From: Eonycteris spelaea | Lineage: Eukaryota > Chordata > Mammalia > Chiroptera > Pteropodidae | Assembly (NCBI GenBank): GCA_003508835.1 | Contig: PUFA01000070.1 | Location: 9,065,001 to 9,129,000, forward strand | Length of the DNA stretch: 64,000 nucleotides | Direction of reading: 5' to 3' | Part shown: piece by piece, positions 1 to 11,755 of the stretch | Layout of the letters: each line of letters begins with the position of its first letter | Numbering within the stretch: position 1 is the first letter of the stretch | Translations under genes and position numbers: made by a program | Notes under the pieces: model-generated | Told to the model about the DNA's origin: nothing | The model's database searches: none | Seen by the model: the letters and a program-made list of their open reading frames with translations, nothing else

Positions 1-448
1 TTTCAGTTTTGCAAGATGAAAAAGTCCTGGAGATTTGTTGCACAACATGTTACATGAATATACTCAACACTATTGAACTGCACACTTAGAAATGGTTAAG
101 ATGGTAAATTTTGTTATGTTTATTTTATCACAATTAAAAAAATTTTTTCAAAGCAATATATAAACTAGTGTAAACTGGTAACAACAAATAGGATATACCT
201 AAGAAGGTGTGGGATAAGGAATAATTTCATGAGTCAGAAAAGAAATGGTGAATTTTGAGGTACAGGCAGTGGAACAGGATAGTTTTAAACCAAACAAACT
301 AACCAACACCGATTTCCCCTTAAATAGTGCCCAATTGCAAGATGTGCCAAATGCAAGATGCCTGTTTTCTATACATGGAGTTTGGAAAAGAGCCATTTTG
401 CTTTTGATTTCCTCCCCAAGCCTGATTATTCCTTTCCTCTTCCTACAG

Positions 449-634
449 GTGTACTGGGTGGGCCCAATCATTGGAGGGGGCCTAGGCAGTCTCCTCTACG
501 ACTTTCTCCTCTTCCCTCGGCTCAAGAGTGTTTCTGAGAGACTGTCTATTCTCAAGGGTACCAGGCCCAGTGACTCCAATGGACAACCAGAGGGCACAGG
601 GGAACCTGTTGAACTGAAGACCCAGGCCCTATAA
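449..634 (+). CDS. MIP: Aquaporin-0 / lens major intrinsic protein, last exon (partial)
   Basis: This is the 3' terminal coding exon of MIP, the lens fibre water channel and thin-junction adhesion protein. A pyrimidine-rich acceptor ends at 448. The exon opens in phase 0 with [10 protein letters not shown], the start of transmembrane helix 6, and stops at 632-634 after 61 codons, matching residues 203-263 of the 263-residue human protein. The helix is followed by the calmodulin-binding stretch ([13 protein letters not shown]) and the RLSILKG segment that carries the PKA-site serine. The acidic tail ends in TQAL. Asn246 of the NGQP motif, a known deamidation site, is kept, but the second one (human Asn259) reads as Lys. 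Exons 1-3 lie left of the window, and bases 1-448 are intron 3. The frame is fully open. Confidence 0.95.
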   Translation: MYWVGPIIGGGLGSLLYDFLLFPRLKSVSERLSILKGTRPSDSNGQPEGTGEPVELKTQAL

Positions 635-2250
635 AAGCTCCAGTTGGATAGAGAATGTAGGAAGCTTCTGGGTTTACGTGGAGACGTGGAGGGGCTAAGC
701 AGCCTCTGGATGAAGAAATAGACTGTGGGGAGGGGCATGTACTTCTTTATTTTTTAATTTATGTGCGTGTTTTTTTTTCCTTTTGCCGTGTGAAATCTTT
801 CAAGTTGCATTCATAGCTGGTTGGTGCAAACTTCCCTTCCTCCCCATCCCACCTCTTTTTGCCGCTGTGTGTGCATGATTGTGCGTATGAATGTGAGTGA
901 ACGTGGCTGTGTCTGAGTTTGGGAGCGTGGCGGGAGAGGTAAGGAAGGGAAAAGAGCTATCATCCTATACCTTCCTCTCCCAACCCAGTGTGGTGAACAC
1001 AGGGAACCAAGACCAGCGTAATGGTTCTAGGTTTCTGAGGGAGCCGGGAAGCAAGGAGTACTCCTCAAAGGAGACAGAAGGAGAGAAGTGAAGGAGTTAA
1101 GGCATTCCAAGGGTTGGGAGAAGGGGGTAGGGGCAGAGAGAGAGGAAATAGAAGTATTAGCCCCAGTTCAGGATGCAATTGTATCAAAAAGTTTGGGGGA
1201 AGTTAATAGAAGTATAGCCTACTTATCTCAGGGATGCTTGCCCCAGGGACTTGGGTGGGGAAGTAGCTCTGAGAAAAGTGAACACTGAGGTTTGAACTGT
1301 TCTGTAAAGCCACATAAACCTGTCTACATCCACTGGCTGGGTTTTGTGTTCATTCTGGCATGATGGATCTCTTTGGAGGGCCTGGGCCAGTGAGCTCCCA
1401 ACCTAAACAAGGGGTGGGTGAGCCTAGAATCTAGAAAAATCAAGTAGCTTAATGGTTCTGCCTGACATTCCCAGTGGGGCCTCTAGGCAGATGGTACTTA
1501 AGCCCCAGAAGAGCTCCCAGGCAAAAACAGGAAATCTGATGCCCGGAGCAAAGGTAGAGATGGGATGGGAGTGTAGGAGGGATGGGCTTTGACCCTGAGT
1601 TTTAATTTAGTTAGAGCAGATCAAAACACTCTTCAAACGGCATCTTGCTGCTTTTATCACTAGTTTTATAGTCTTTTTTTTATTTTCCTTTTTTGTGTCT
1701 TTCACTTTTCTCTCAACTGTTCTTTCATCTAGCAAACTCGTCTAACTCTTCTCCTATCCCGAAATTGATTCCTTCTATTCAAATACTTAATTCAGGAGAT
1801 AATTATTCAACTAGCCCTGTCTTCTTTTGTTGTTGGCAAAATACACTCATCTCAGCACAGGCCAGAGGAGATCTTCAACTGATCAATGAATATTATTGTC
1901 GATCTCTTCCTTTTAGGAGCCTCCTGCATACTTCGCAAGCTTTAAACCTATACTTCCAGTATGACAGACACCCCCGCTCCGCAAAAGTCTACTCTTCCCT
2001 GTTGCTCAATTCCGCACTTCTTCCCAAATAAAGCGTAACTTTTCTAACCAACCCGCTAAGACTTTGGAATAATCCATTTGACTAGGAGAAGGGGAAGAAT
2101 GTTGTAAATTAATTTCTAATTGGATTTTGATTCCTATTACCTTAAGTCAGCAAAAAATTCATTGCGTTATGATTTTTGGCTCAGTGTAGGGAATGGACTC
2201 AGATAAAACAGTACTTGCACAGCTCCCCTTTTCCTTATTTTATCACCACC
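635..2250 (+). other. MIP 3' UTR and MIP-TIMELESS intergenic space
   Basis: No coding potential was recognised. The MIP 3' UTR should start at 635. The first good AATAAA is at 2027-2032, which would give a 3' UTR of about 1.4 kb. The T-rich stretch at 1670-1790 and the AT-rich flank give no recognisable gene. Confidence 0.5.
2027..2032 (+). terminator. MIP: Candidate MIP polyadenylation signal (AATAAA)
   Basis: This is a canonical AATAAA about 1.4 kb past the MIP stop and about 0.3 kb before the TIMELESS promoter. It is assigned by position only; no cleavage site is proven. Confidence 0.4.
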
Positions 2251-2259
2251 ACCACCCCG

Positions 2260-2720
2260 CCTGCTCGAGGTCACATGGACCAGTCCGGTTCGCCCCGCCC
2301 CGCCCAGCTCCACAACCAGGCGGAGACTGGTCCCTCCCAATCTGGTGGCGGGAAAAGCTGAGGCCGCGCGCTGGGGGACCGCTGCCTCCTCGGAGATCCT
2401 GAGGACCGGCAGGGAGCGGGTGAGTGAGTGAGTGTGTGGATGAGAGAGCCCTGAGTGGACTGCATCCCTGCAGAGCTGTCGGGCACTCGGGAGTTGCTGG
2501 GTTCTCTTTCCCACACTGGGTTTAAAGGCAGGAGGGGCGGGGCGCGCAGTTTAGGGGCGGGGCGCGCACTTTGGGTGCGCACGCGCAGTTCCCCACCGTG
2601 CTGCACCCTATAGGTGAGTGCTGTGGCGTTCAGCTCTTGTCGGGGGCGTTCTCTCCTCACGCCACTCCGCACAGTTTGGTGTTCGCGCCCGTGTGGGGCT
2701 CTGATGGGCAGGGCTTAGAA
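2260..2720 (+). promoter_or_regulatory. TIMELESS: TIMELESS CpG-island promoter and non-coding exon 1
   Basis: The stretch is rich in CpG inside AT-richer surroundings. It has two copies of a GGGGCGGGGCGCGCA-type GC box near 2535 and 2556 and further GC boxes near 2293. A plausible non-coding first exon ends at 2419 before a GTGAGTGAGT donor. The next TIMELESS exon lies more than 9 kb downstream. The exact transcription start cannot be read from sequence. Confidence 0.6.
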
Positions 2721-5324
2721 CCCCTGAAGCAGATCGGAAAGTTCCTGGGCATTTCCACTTCTGAACGCCCCATCCAGTTCAGACTTGAGGAAACAGGTTG
2801 CAGCTTGGTGGTCAGCAGTTGTCGGAATGCACAGGTCACATGGCTTAAATCTTGAGATTTTATAGAATGGTTTTTCATTCATTTTTTTCCTTTCCCTCTG
2901 GTATAAGTCTTAAGAAGAATACAGCCTTCGCATGCGTTTGTTAGCCATCAGCCACCAGTTAAGCTCCCTCCCTTGAGTCTCTCTTTACTCTGCCTTTCAT
3001 GCTGTCACGAGTTACCTTAAATAAAGTCAATCTGGCCATTTCAGATTAAATTTGAAACTCCTTTTGGGCCACCCACAGTAAGGTGGGCGTCCATGGCCTT
3101 TCATAGTCTGGCCCTGACCCTCAGCCTCATTTTTTAAAGCTCCCTAAATTTTTTCCTGATTTATGAACTTAACTCTCAGCCACATGGAAAGGGTGTATCT
3201 GGATTGTGCTCTTTAATGCCCGGATGCCTGATGTTTCTTCTACTAGAAGTTCTGGCCACTTTTCTTTCAGGACAGCTCACTTGTTCCTCTGAAAATCTGT
3301 ATTTCTAGCCCTCTTATGGCCAAAGTAGTCACTTCTTTGTGTCCTTGAAGTACTATACTTCCATTATCTGTGGCACAGGAACCTTATATTGAACTCCTAA
3401 CATGTATGGTGCCTTGTGCTCAGTGCCCAATGGACAGAGATGGTTAGGTCAGAGTTCCTGCCCTCACAGTCTGGAGCTCACAGTCTGGAAGGGAAAACAC
3501 ATGTAAATGAGTCTGCAGTTACTGGGTGACAAAGCAGTCTGCCTGACTTCCTTACCTTACCTCTCTCAGAGCTCTTGAGTAAGCTTATCTCCTTCCACAG
3601 TTTCTCACACCATCCTGAGACGTCCTGATGCCTCCACATCTTCAGCCCCAACTTTTCCCCCTTCAACTTCGAGACTTTTCTACTTTAGTTCAGTTTAGAA
3701 ACCATATCTTGAGCATCTACCTTGTGCTTATCACAATGATTCCTTAGCTGAGGAGTGTATCTTCTAGTGTAATTTGCTAACAGGGAATTGAGTTAGAATC
3801 ACACATTTTCAAAACACACTTATCCCCCCCACACCACCCCCATAAATTTTGATTCAGTGACTGGACTCTGAAAATTCAATGGGGAATAAGTAACAATTCC
3901 TGCCCTCAAGGAATCTAAGACTAATGGAAGGGGACAGACATTTTAAGCAATCAATCTAAGCATTATGCACAACACGAGCTGTAAATGCCATGATGGAAAT
4001 CTGTTTACACATAGACAACAGGGAGAGAGAGGTTACTTCTTTATGGAGAAATCAGGAGGAAGTACCATTTGGGCAGTCTTAAAAGATAATTGGATAGACT
4101 CTAGGTGGGTGAGAGAAGGGCATTCCAGACAGGGCTATCTTGAGATAGAAGCTTAAGAGCAGACAGATCATGATGGACTTTATATTGTAGGCATTGGGAG
4201 CCACTGAAACTTTAGTTTTGTATAGTAGTGCATGCCAATGGTAATTTAAATTATACTAAAGTGAAAGAAATATTTCTCCTACCCTATACTACCCCTCCAT
4301 CTGCCCCCCACCAATTCTCCCCAGAGATAATCACTATGAAGGTTCATATGTATCCATTGAGATTTAGGCAGGGTGGTTATATGGCCAACTCTGAATAGAG
4401 CCCTAGTTTTTCAGAATTTTTCCCCCCAATATCACTTAGGGCATGTACTGTCTTTTACATTGTTTCTTCTATATTATGTGGGTTTTATTCCTGCAACTAA
4501 TATTTTTATGCCACCACTGCACCTGCACAACATTACTAGAAAAATAACTTTTCTAGTTTTCTGTATGAAAAAACCATATAGAATATAGGCTTTATTATTA
4601 GATTCAACAAATACTAGTTCTGTTAAATTGCTATGAGATGTTCTGAAAGCTTAAGCTTTGTTTCTGTACTTGATACAGACTGCTAACTGTGTGGACCAGC
4701 AATGGTTCATGGACCAACAATGGTTCGCGGACCATGCTTTGAGTAGCACGGCTCTCCATGATGTCATTGAAACTTCCCCATTTACTTTCTCAGTGTACTG
4801 GTAAGGAAACAGGTTTAGGTTAAGCCACATGCTCAAGATCACGGGCTTAGCACTGGACAAAACTAATTCAAATGCCAAATGTCATTTTGTTCATAGTCGT
4901 GATTCTCAAACCTGGTTCTTCAAATAGGGTTTGTTTGGGGCAGTTTTTTGTTTGGTTTTATTTTGTTTTCAAGAAGTGAATTAATTTCCTCTTTTGAATT
5001 GCAAGTATGTTTGATATTTTATCCTTTGTTTCCTTTGGTTCTTGAATTTTGAGGCCTGTGAGTGTTAATTTCAGATGAATATTGCTACATCTGAACTACT
5101 TAGTTGAGTGGGAAAAGTAACTAACATCCCTTTTAAATGTCCGTATCTGCCAAGTCTGAGATGTTTGACAAAGTTCTCATGTCTATGATGAAATGTGAAA
5201 ATACATTGTAATTAATTTCTTAAAATCAAATTAATCAAATTTAAAAGACTGTACTTTATCCTGAGATTTTGTCCTAAGTTTTTTGAGTGTTTAAATAGTG
5301 AAAATAGAACATATAACAATTGTG

Positions 5325-5950
5325 TGGGGTGGTTTTTATAACAGCTATATTGAAATAATTTACATACCATAAAATTCACCTTTTAACAGTATACAATTCA
5401 TAGTTTCACAACCATTACCTACTAATATTAGAATATTTTCATCACCCCAAAAAGAAACCCCATATATACCTCCTATCAGTGATTCCCATCTCCTCTTTCC
5501 CCTAGTCTCTGACAACCACTAATCTGCTTTCTATATGGATTTGCTTATTCTGTACACATCATATAAATGGAGTCATACAATATGTGACCTTTTGTATCTG
5601 GCTTCTTTTACTAAATATAATCTTCAAGTTTTATCCATGTTGAAGCATATATCAGTACTCCATTTCTTTTTATTGTCAATATTCCATTGTATAGCTATGC
5701 CACTTATTGTTTATTTGTTCATCAGGCGTTGGACATTTGTTTTCTCATGTTTTGACTTATAAATAGTGCTGCTATAAATATTCATGTACAAGTTTTTGTG
5801 AGGATGCACTTTTCATTTTTCTCAGATAATATACCTAAGAATGGAATTGTGGGTCATGTGAATACTCTGTTTAACATTTTGAGGAACTGCTAAACTATTT
5901 TCCACAGCAGCTGCACCTTTTTACAGTCCTATTAGCAATATATGAGGTGG
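5325..5950 (+). repeat. LINE-1 fragment (old L1M/HAL1 type)
   Basis: The sequence follows a widespread mammalian L1 segment: a GGAGTCATACAATATGTGACC-like core near 5570-5590, then a CCATTGTATAGCTATGCCA-type stretch and a GGAACTGCTAAACTATTTTCC-type end. It is full of stops and indels. The family was recognised from memory; the subfamily is not assigned. Confidence 0.65.
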
Positions 5951-6724
5951 GGGAAGGACTTTCGGGGGATGGGGGGAGGTAAGTGTCCTTAAGTTACAAA
6001 ATTTAAAGTTGGAACCTTATGTTAGTCTCTCTAAATAAATAAAGATCTACCCATGAAATCCAGAAGTTTAAGAATTACTACATTACACCGTCTGTATTTT
6101 AAAACAAAACCAAGCCTATCCAGGAGTTTATCAATGAAAAAAAAAAGCATTTCTTTTTTCTTGGTTCTTGGTTTTCCTGTTTTGCTTCATGAGTGAAAGA
6201 GGTGGCTTACGGGAAATTCTTTTCAAAGTAGAAAACTCAGGAGGTAGAATAAAATTCTCTGATTGGAACAGAGAATTTATAGGCTTATATGTATCTGTTG
6301 TGTCCTGTTGTCTGGAAATAGCACATGTGGCTTTTCCTTTTCCCTCTTTGTAGGAGGAAAGGACTTGGTGGAGGTAACTGTAGTGAGATCCCCACTCTCT
6401 TGTCTGTCTCTCTGGGTTAACTTTTGATGTTTACTGGGCTGTTTCAAGACTCCTTTACTGTGGTAGATAAAAAACACAAAGACTAACGGCTGGGGAAGGA
6501 GACCAAAGGAGACTGTAGGCTTTGAGAGAAGAAGTTTTGCATCTCTGTGGATACACGCACTGAACAATAACTCTCAGTTCCCTAGCCCATCTGCTTCATT
6601 ATTTCTGAAAGAGAGTTGGAAAGGGGATGGGAGGGAGAATCTGGGAATACAGCAATAGCTACCTTTGCTATTTTTATTGAAAAGTACCATTTCACCAAAA
6701 GAATGAAAAACAGTGAATGCCTTT

Positions 6725-6962
6725 AATTTTTTTATTTTTATTATTATTGTTTATGACTACAGCACCTGGCCTTTCTAGGTGGCCTCCAATTCAAGTACTA
6801 ACCAGGCCCGACCCTGCTTAATTTCCAAGATCAGACCTTGGACTTGTTCAGGGTGGCATGGCTGTAGACCGTGGACCTTGGCTTCACTGGAGTGTGAACC
6901 CAGAACCTTCTGTGTGTAAAGCAGACGGCAGACGTACTAACCGCTACACTGTGGAACCACGT
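6725..6962 (-). repeat. Composite tRNA/5S-rRNA SINE (fruit-bat MEG-type)
   Basis: Read on the minus strand, the element starts with a tRNA-like head (GTAGCGGTTAGTACGTC A-box region, then AGGTTCTGGGTTCAC as B box, about 6962-6880). It continues into a 5S rRNA-like body (about 6870-6778) with the 5S internal-promoter landmarks TTAAGCAGGGTCGGGCC and TGGTTAGTACTTG. It ends in an A-rich tail of ATA/AAA repeats. Such tRNA plus 5S composites are described from pteropodid bats. The copy is diverged (for example ATTTCCAAGATC in place of the 5S GCTTCCGAGATC). Confidence 0.75.
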
Positions 6963-9900
6963 CCTGAATGCTTTTATTTTTAAATATGAGATGTGTTTTT
7001 GATGTAGAATGGGGCATATCCCCAAATGAAGACTCAGGTCCTACACCAAGAGAGGGAGTGTCCTTGATTCCACACAGCAAAGAATTCAAGCATGAACCAG
7101 CGTTAGAGCCAAAGGGAAAGTTTGTTAAAGAAGGAATAACGCTCCATAGACAGAGCATGATCTCCTCTCAGTCAGAGATTGAGACCCCAAGTGTTTGAGG
7201 AATTTGGTTTATATCTGATTCTTAGTTTTTATGAAAATCGCAGCTTCAAGTCTTTGTTTTCCTGTTTTCGCTTCATGATATGGATATGCAGCGTTAAAGG
7301 TCTGGGTAACCATTAAATGTGTAGGTAAATAGTTGTTAGTCATCTCTACAGGAATTTTCCTTTGTTGTGTAGGTTCCTCATTTGTCTGGACTAATGGCTT
7401 CTCAGGCAGGTCCCTGTGTCTAGCAGCACCGTAGACTGCTCTGACTACAGCCTGGTTTAAAATTAGCCCATTCGTGTAGTTTCCATGCCTCTTCTGTGTA
7501 TCGTCTTTACAAGTAATTTCTGAGATCCCTCATCTGCTTCAGATCATTCACGTTTTTATGTGGTTGTTGTGAACATTCTACCTTGTGCGCCTTTTTTTAG
7601 TATAGGCTTTTGAATTTTAGTTTGCATAGTTTCTACATGTTATTTTGTTTATCGATATTCCAAAGTTTTCCTAGCTGCTCTTCACAATTTGGGATGTCTG
7701 GGTTGTCTCGAAGTCTTTACCATTAAAGATAACTCATCTAGAAACATCTTAATAGGGTGTTTATGCTGAGCCTGTTTCTTCATTTGAAAAATGGAAATGA
7801 TTGTATCTATCACTTAGGACTGTTGTGAGATTCAAAGTATAATAATGCTATGAAAGCATTTTATAAACTAGAGTGCACTAGGAAGAGGTATTTTTATTTT
7901 TGTACAAATGATTTTCTTGCTTTTTAAAAAATTATTTTCTTGGGTTATAGTCCCTGAAATAGCTTTACTGGTTCAAAAGGTAAGACTCTTGATTCGAAAT
8001 TAATTCATTCAGCAAATATATATATGCTCTCTATATGCCCTATTCTCTATATGCCAGATCTAGTCTAGGCATTGAGGAATACAGCAGTAAACAACATGAA
8101 ATGTCATCATGGAGCCTCCTTTTTGGGCTGGTTTGTGACTCCTATTATATAAATAGTATATAAATATACAAATCAGTGATTCCTAAGTGCCAGTCAGAGG
8201 AACAGTACTAGTCTATAATAACATTTCTATCATTCTGAAGTGAAGAGAGAAAAATAAGGGCGATGTAGGGAGTTTTTCATAAAGATCTGTTTATGTACGT
8301 TGAAGGATAGGACAGAAAAGAGTATATCATATATGCTTTTTTAATGTTAAAATATTTTGGGAAACATGGTATTAATAGATATTAGTTGGGTTTTTAAAAA
8401 GCATTTGTTTTTTTAATATTCCTATTATCAGTCATGATGCGATGGTTTCCCCAGTTTGGAGGGATTTATACTGGTACATGAAATTATAAAGCATGAGAAC
8501 CACTGATTTTTAATTTTGTAGTATCTGTCACAATTTAGAATGCACTTTTATGTATTCTCACAGTACAATAACCATGTAAGGGAGGTAGGGTAGGTATTTA
8601 TCAGTTCAGGTCCTCCAGGGAGCAGACAATGAGATGGAGTTCATTGGGTGCAAGACGTTCATTGAGGAGTGTGCCTGTGATAGATTAAAGGGAGAGCAGG
8701 GGCAGGGAGAGCCTCAAGCCACAAGGCAGATCTGACAGTCTCAGCCAACCCAATGGGGAACTCTAAAGTAAGGATCACCTGATAGAGGAGTCCTTGTTGG
8801 ACAGAAATGGCTAGGCCTTTTATACCTAGTGCTTTGTCATTACCTGGGGGCTGTCAGGGAAGAATAGGGCTGAGGTCAATCCTGGAGGTGTTGTCAGTTA
8901 GCCACGTTCTTTGCAGCTGAATGGCAACCTCTTTCTTGAAGAGAAATCTGAGCGGACACCTCCATGGCTGCTACAGTATCCTTTCCCCTGTTTTTCAGAT
9001 AAGGAAACCGAGACTGACTTGGTGAAGAATAGACAGGTAGGCAAATGAAGCCGGGACTCTGATGCCACCTTCTGACCATTGTACTGTTCTTTCTATTGCG
9101 CCAGGTTGCATTTATGAGTTTTTACTGGATGTGTCTCATATGAAAGAATTCAGTGCATTCAGAAATGCATAAGACACTATTTAGTAGAAGAGGAAAGATG
9201 TATTCTGGGTAATTATAATGTAAAGTAATTCAGTGCTGGAGGTGGAAGTGATGTGTGCCATCAGAGCCTGTCCTGCTTTGTAGGTGATCAGGAAAAGCTT
9301 CATGGAGGAGTGGCATTTGAGCTGTATTTTGGTCAGACGGGCTTAGAACTTTCAGATTTAAGGGAGGGCAGACCGTACAGGAGGAGGAAATAAACTGAGC
9401 AAAGGTTTGGAGAGCATGAGGGGGCTCTCTGTCTTGGAACATGTATGTTTATGTTCCTTGGGTGGAGGTGGGGCGGGAGAGATAGCCAGAGGAGGCAACC
9501 AAGCTATGGATCTAAGAATGATGGGTTGGATGGGGGGTGTGATGTAGATATAACACAGATAACCAAATTATATGTCTTATAAGTATAAGGAGAGGAAGAT
9601 GAGGCCAGACAGATTAGATGAGTAGCTTTTAGTGAACTGCAAGTTTTCTGTCCCTGGCTGATGTTTTAATAGTGTTTCCACCAGGAAAGGCTGAAACTCC
9701 TGTTGAGAGTTTATTTATTCAGTGCTAATGAATAGGCACAAGACTGCCAGCCTGCGTTAATGACCCCTGGCCTGCGAGCCTTTACCAGTAGGTTGGTTGA
9801 CTCATTTCTTCTGCTTTTTCTGTTGCTCTCTGGTTTTGTCAGAATTGCAGGGGATTAGAACTTGAAGTCTTGGGTCTCTTACAGAACCTCTTCCCTTTCC

Positions 9901-10305
9901 ACATCTGCAAGAATGGCTTCTTCTTTATCTGCTTTCCCTTCCCCCACTTATTTTGGTAGCCAGGTAACAGGTAGCTGTTACCAACTCTTATTTCTACCTT
10001 TCAGGTAAAGTGACGGGTTGAAGGCAGAGGTTTGAGTGCTCTGTTGGGGCCAATTTTACAAATATTTAATGTTTACTTAGAATTAGTCTACTATAGAGGA
10101 GGGAAGCTGGAGAATGTCAGGGACCCTTCCAGACAGGCTTTCTCTCTGCTATTAGAAGACTATCATTTCACCCTTTTTAATGCCATTGTGATGCTGTGGC
10201 TTATTTGAAAGATGTGTGGATTCAGCATCTTGATAGCCAGCTCTGCTTTCTGTTTTTGTCAACTTCTTAGGCTGCCACTTGGAGGGTGCAGACACAGAAG
10301 CCCTT

Positions 10306-10308
<3 letters not shown>

Positions 10309-10348
<40 letters not shown>

Positions 10349-10372
10349 CGCGCGCGCACACACACATAAGTC

Positions 10373-10421
<49 letters not shown>
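10309..10421. repeat. Compound microsatellite (TG)n-(CG)n-(CA)n-(GA)n
   Basis: The tract has about 19 TG units, then about five CG units, about five CA units, a short spacer and about 24 GA units with one interruption. The open reading frames across it on both strands are low-complexity artefacts. Confidence 0.95.
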
Positions 10422-10424
<3 letters not shown>

Positions 10425-11689
10425 CATATGTATACACACTAGTAGTCTGAAAAAGGTGAATGTATCTTTGAAGAGAGTCAGTGGTCACCCCAGTCCTGGG
10501 ATCTGCAAGTCCCATGAGAAAGGGCAGCTAAGGGCAGTCTCCTTTCAGTCTTTCTCATTTTTCAGTGAGTGTTTTACTAGCTCGCTCTTGTTGGACTGAG
10601 GGGTCAGAAAGTAGGTTGGCAGTGAGTGGGGAGAGAGCAGGCAGCTTAGAGAAGTAGACCAGTTACATAAAAGCCAGGAGATAATATCTAATATTGGGCA
10701 TTAAACCTTAGTACTTTGGGCAGTACCCATTTCCTGGGGGGTGGAACCAGGGTGGAGTCAGGGGCTAGAGGTAGGTGTGGAACAGGTCTTTCAGAGGAAG
10801 CTACACAGCTGAGAACAGCATGGCTGACTATGCCAAGGGGACAGGATTGATGTATATTCCCGATTTTCCACGGGAACAGGTTAGCGAATATAATATGTTC
10901 GTGTGGGTCTGTGTTATTATTGTTAGGTTCCGAAACATCCAGGGTTCTGGAGCTGTGCTTACTTGATTATCTGATGAAGATTTAGGAATCTTAATTAAAA
11001 GGTGGTATGCTTCAGAAAAGGAAGATGGTTCTGGGAATTTAACCAGTTCCTATTTACTTCCTTTCCTCATCCATTCTGTTAGATGTTGGCTTCTACAAAG
11101 ATTACCAAAACTTAAGAGTAACTTTAGGGAGGAGAGTGCCTCAGAAGCCTCCATGCTCCTAGGGTAGATCAGATCCTAAGTGGAATCAGTGTATGGTGAA
11201 AGCTGAATTTTCTTAATTCTCGTGGTACAAAGAGCTGTAACAGTGGATGTGGAAAGGCTGTGGGAGGTGAAGGGGTACTGGGTCTGGCAATTTTAAGGGA
11301 GAGGGAAGCTCATGCTCTGCCCCCTTCCTCCAAAAGGCTGCGGAGCTCTTTCACCCACTCTTCTGGGTGAAAGCTGATTCCTTTCTCTCCTGACCTTTCT
11401 TTCTACTAGGTTGTCTTGACTCTGAAACAGGCTATTTCTACAGTGTCAGACCCAAGTTAGAGCATGGGCAGGTGCTTAATCCTTAGGCTTGGAGCCTCTT
11501 CGGTTTCGATTAGGTAGAAGCCTTCACTTAAAGCTTTCCCTGGGACTTGGGAACAGCACTTTTGGTTCTGACAAAAGTGAAGCATCTAATGATCTTGTTC
11601 AGATAATCTGAACATTAGGGTCCTGCCTTGTTCCCCTCTCTCTTTCATGGAGAAGACCCTACATTTGTTATCTTCCCCTGTCTCCGTAG

Positions 11690-11755
11690 GCCATGTCATT
11701 TCTGTCTCCCCTGTCTCCACCTGCCTTACCTCTCTATTGGCTGGTCCACTGATGT
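11690..11755 (+). promoter_or_regulatory. TIMELESS: TIMELESS 5' UTR in exon 2 with an in-frame upstream ORF
   Basis: A strong acceptor (pyrimidine tract then TAG at 11687-11689) opens exon 2. An ATG at 11693 in GCCATGT context starts a 19-codon ORF that stops at 11750-11752, one codon before the TIMELESS start at 11756. It is in the same frame as the main ORF. Confidence 0.5.

Larger units (their letters stand above)
2420..11689 (+). other. TIMELESS: TIMELESS intron 1
   Basis: This is a long intron with no supported gene. It holds an L1 fragment (5325-5950), a 5S/tRNA composite SINE (6725-6962), L2- and MIR-like debris (about 3340-3500, 3700-4240, 7760-7870, 9200-9440) and a compound microsatellite (10309-10421). 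The stretch 8600-9080 looks like an old repeat of uncertain class. Confidence 0.6.

Noticed and set aside
6778..6870. Possible 5S rRNA gene on the minus strand
   Set aside because: It is joined to a tRNA-like head and an A-rich tail and is diverged in the internal promoter, so it is a SINE, not a functional 5S gene.
10212..10515. Low-complexity frames on both strands
   Set aside because: They are translations of the compound microsatellite (Cys-Val, Arg-Glu and Ser-Leu repeats).
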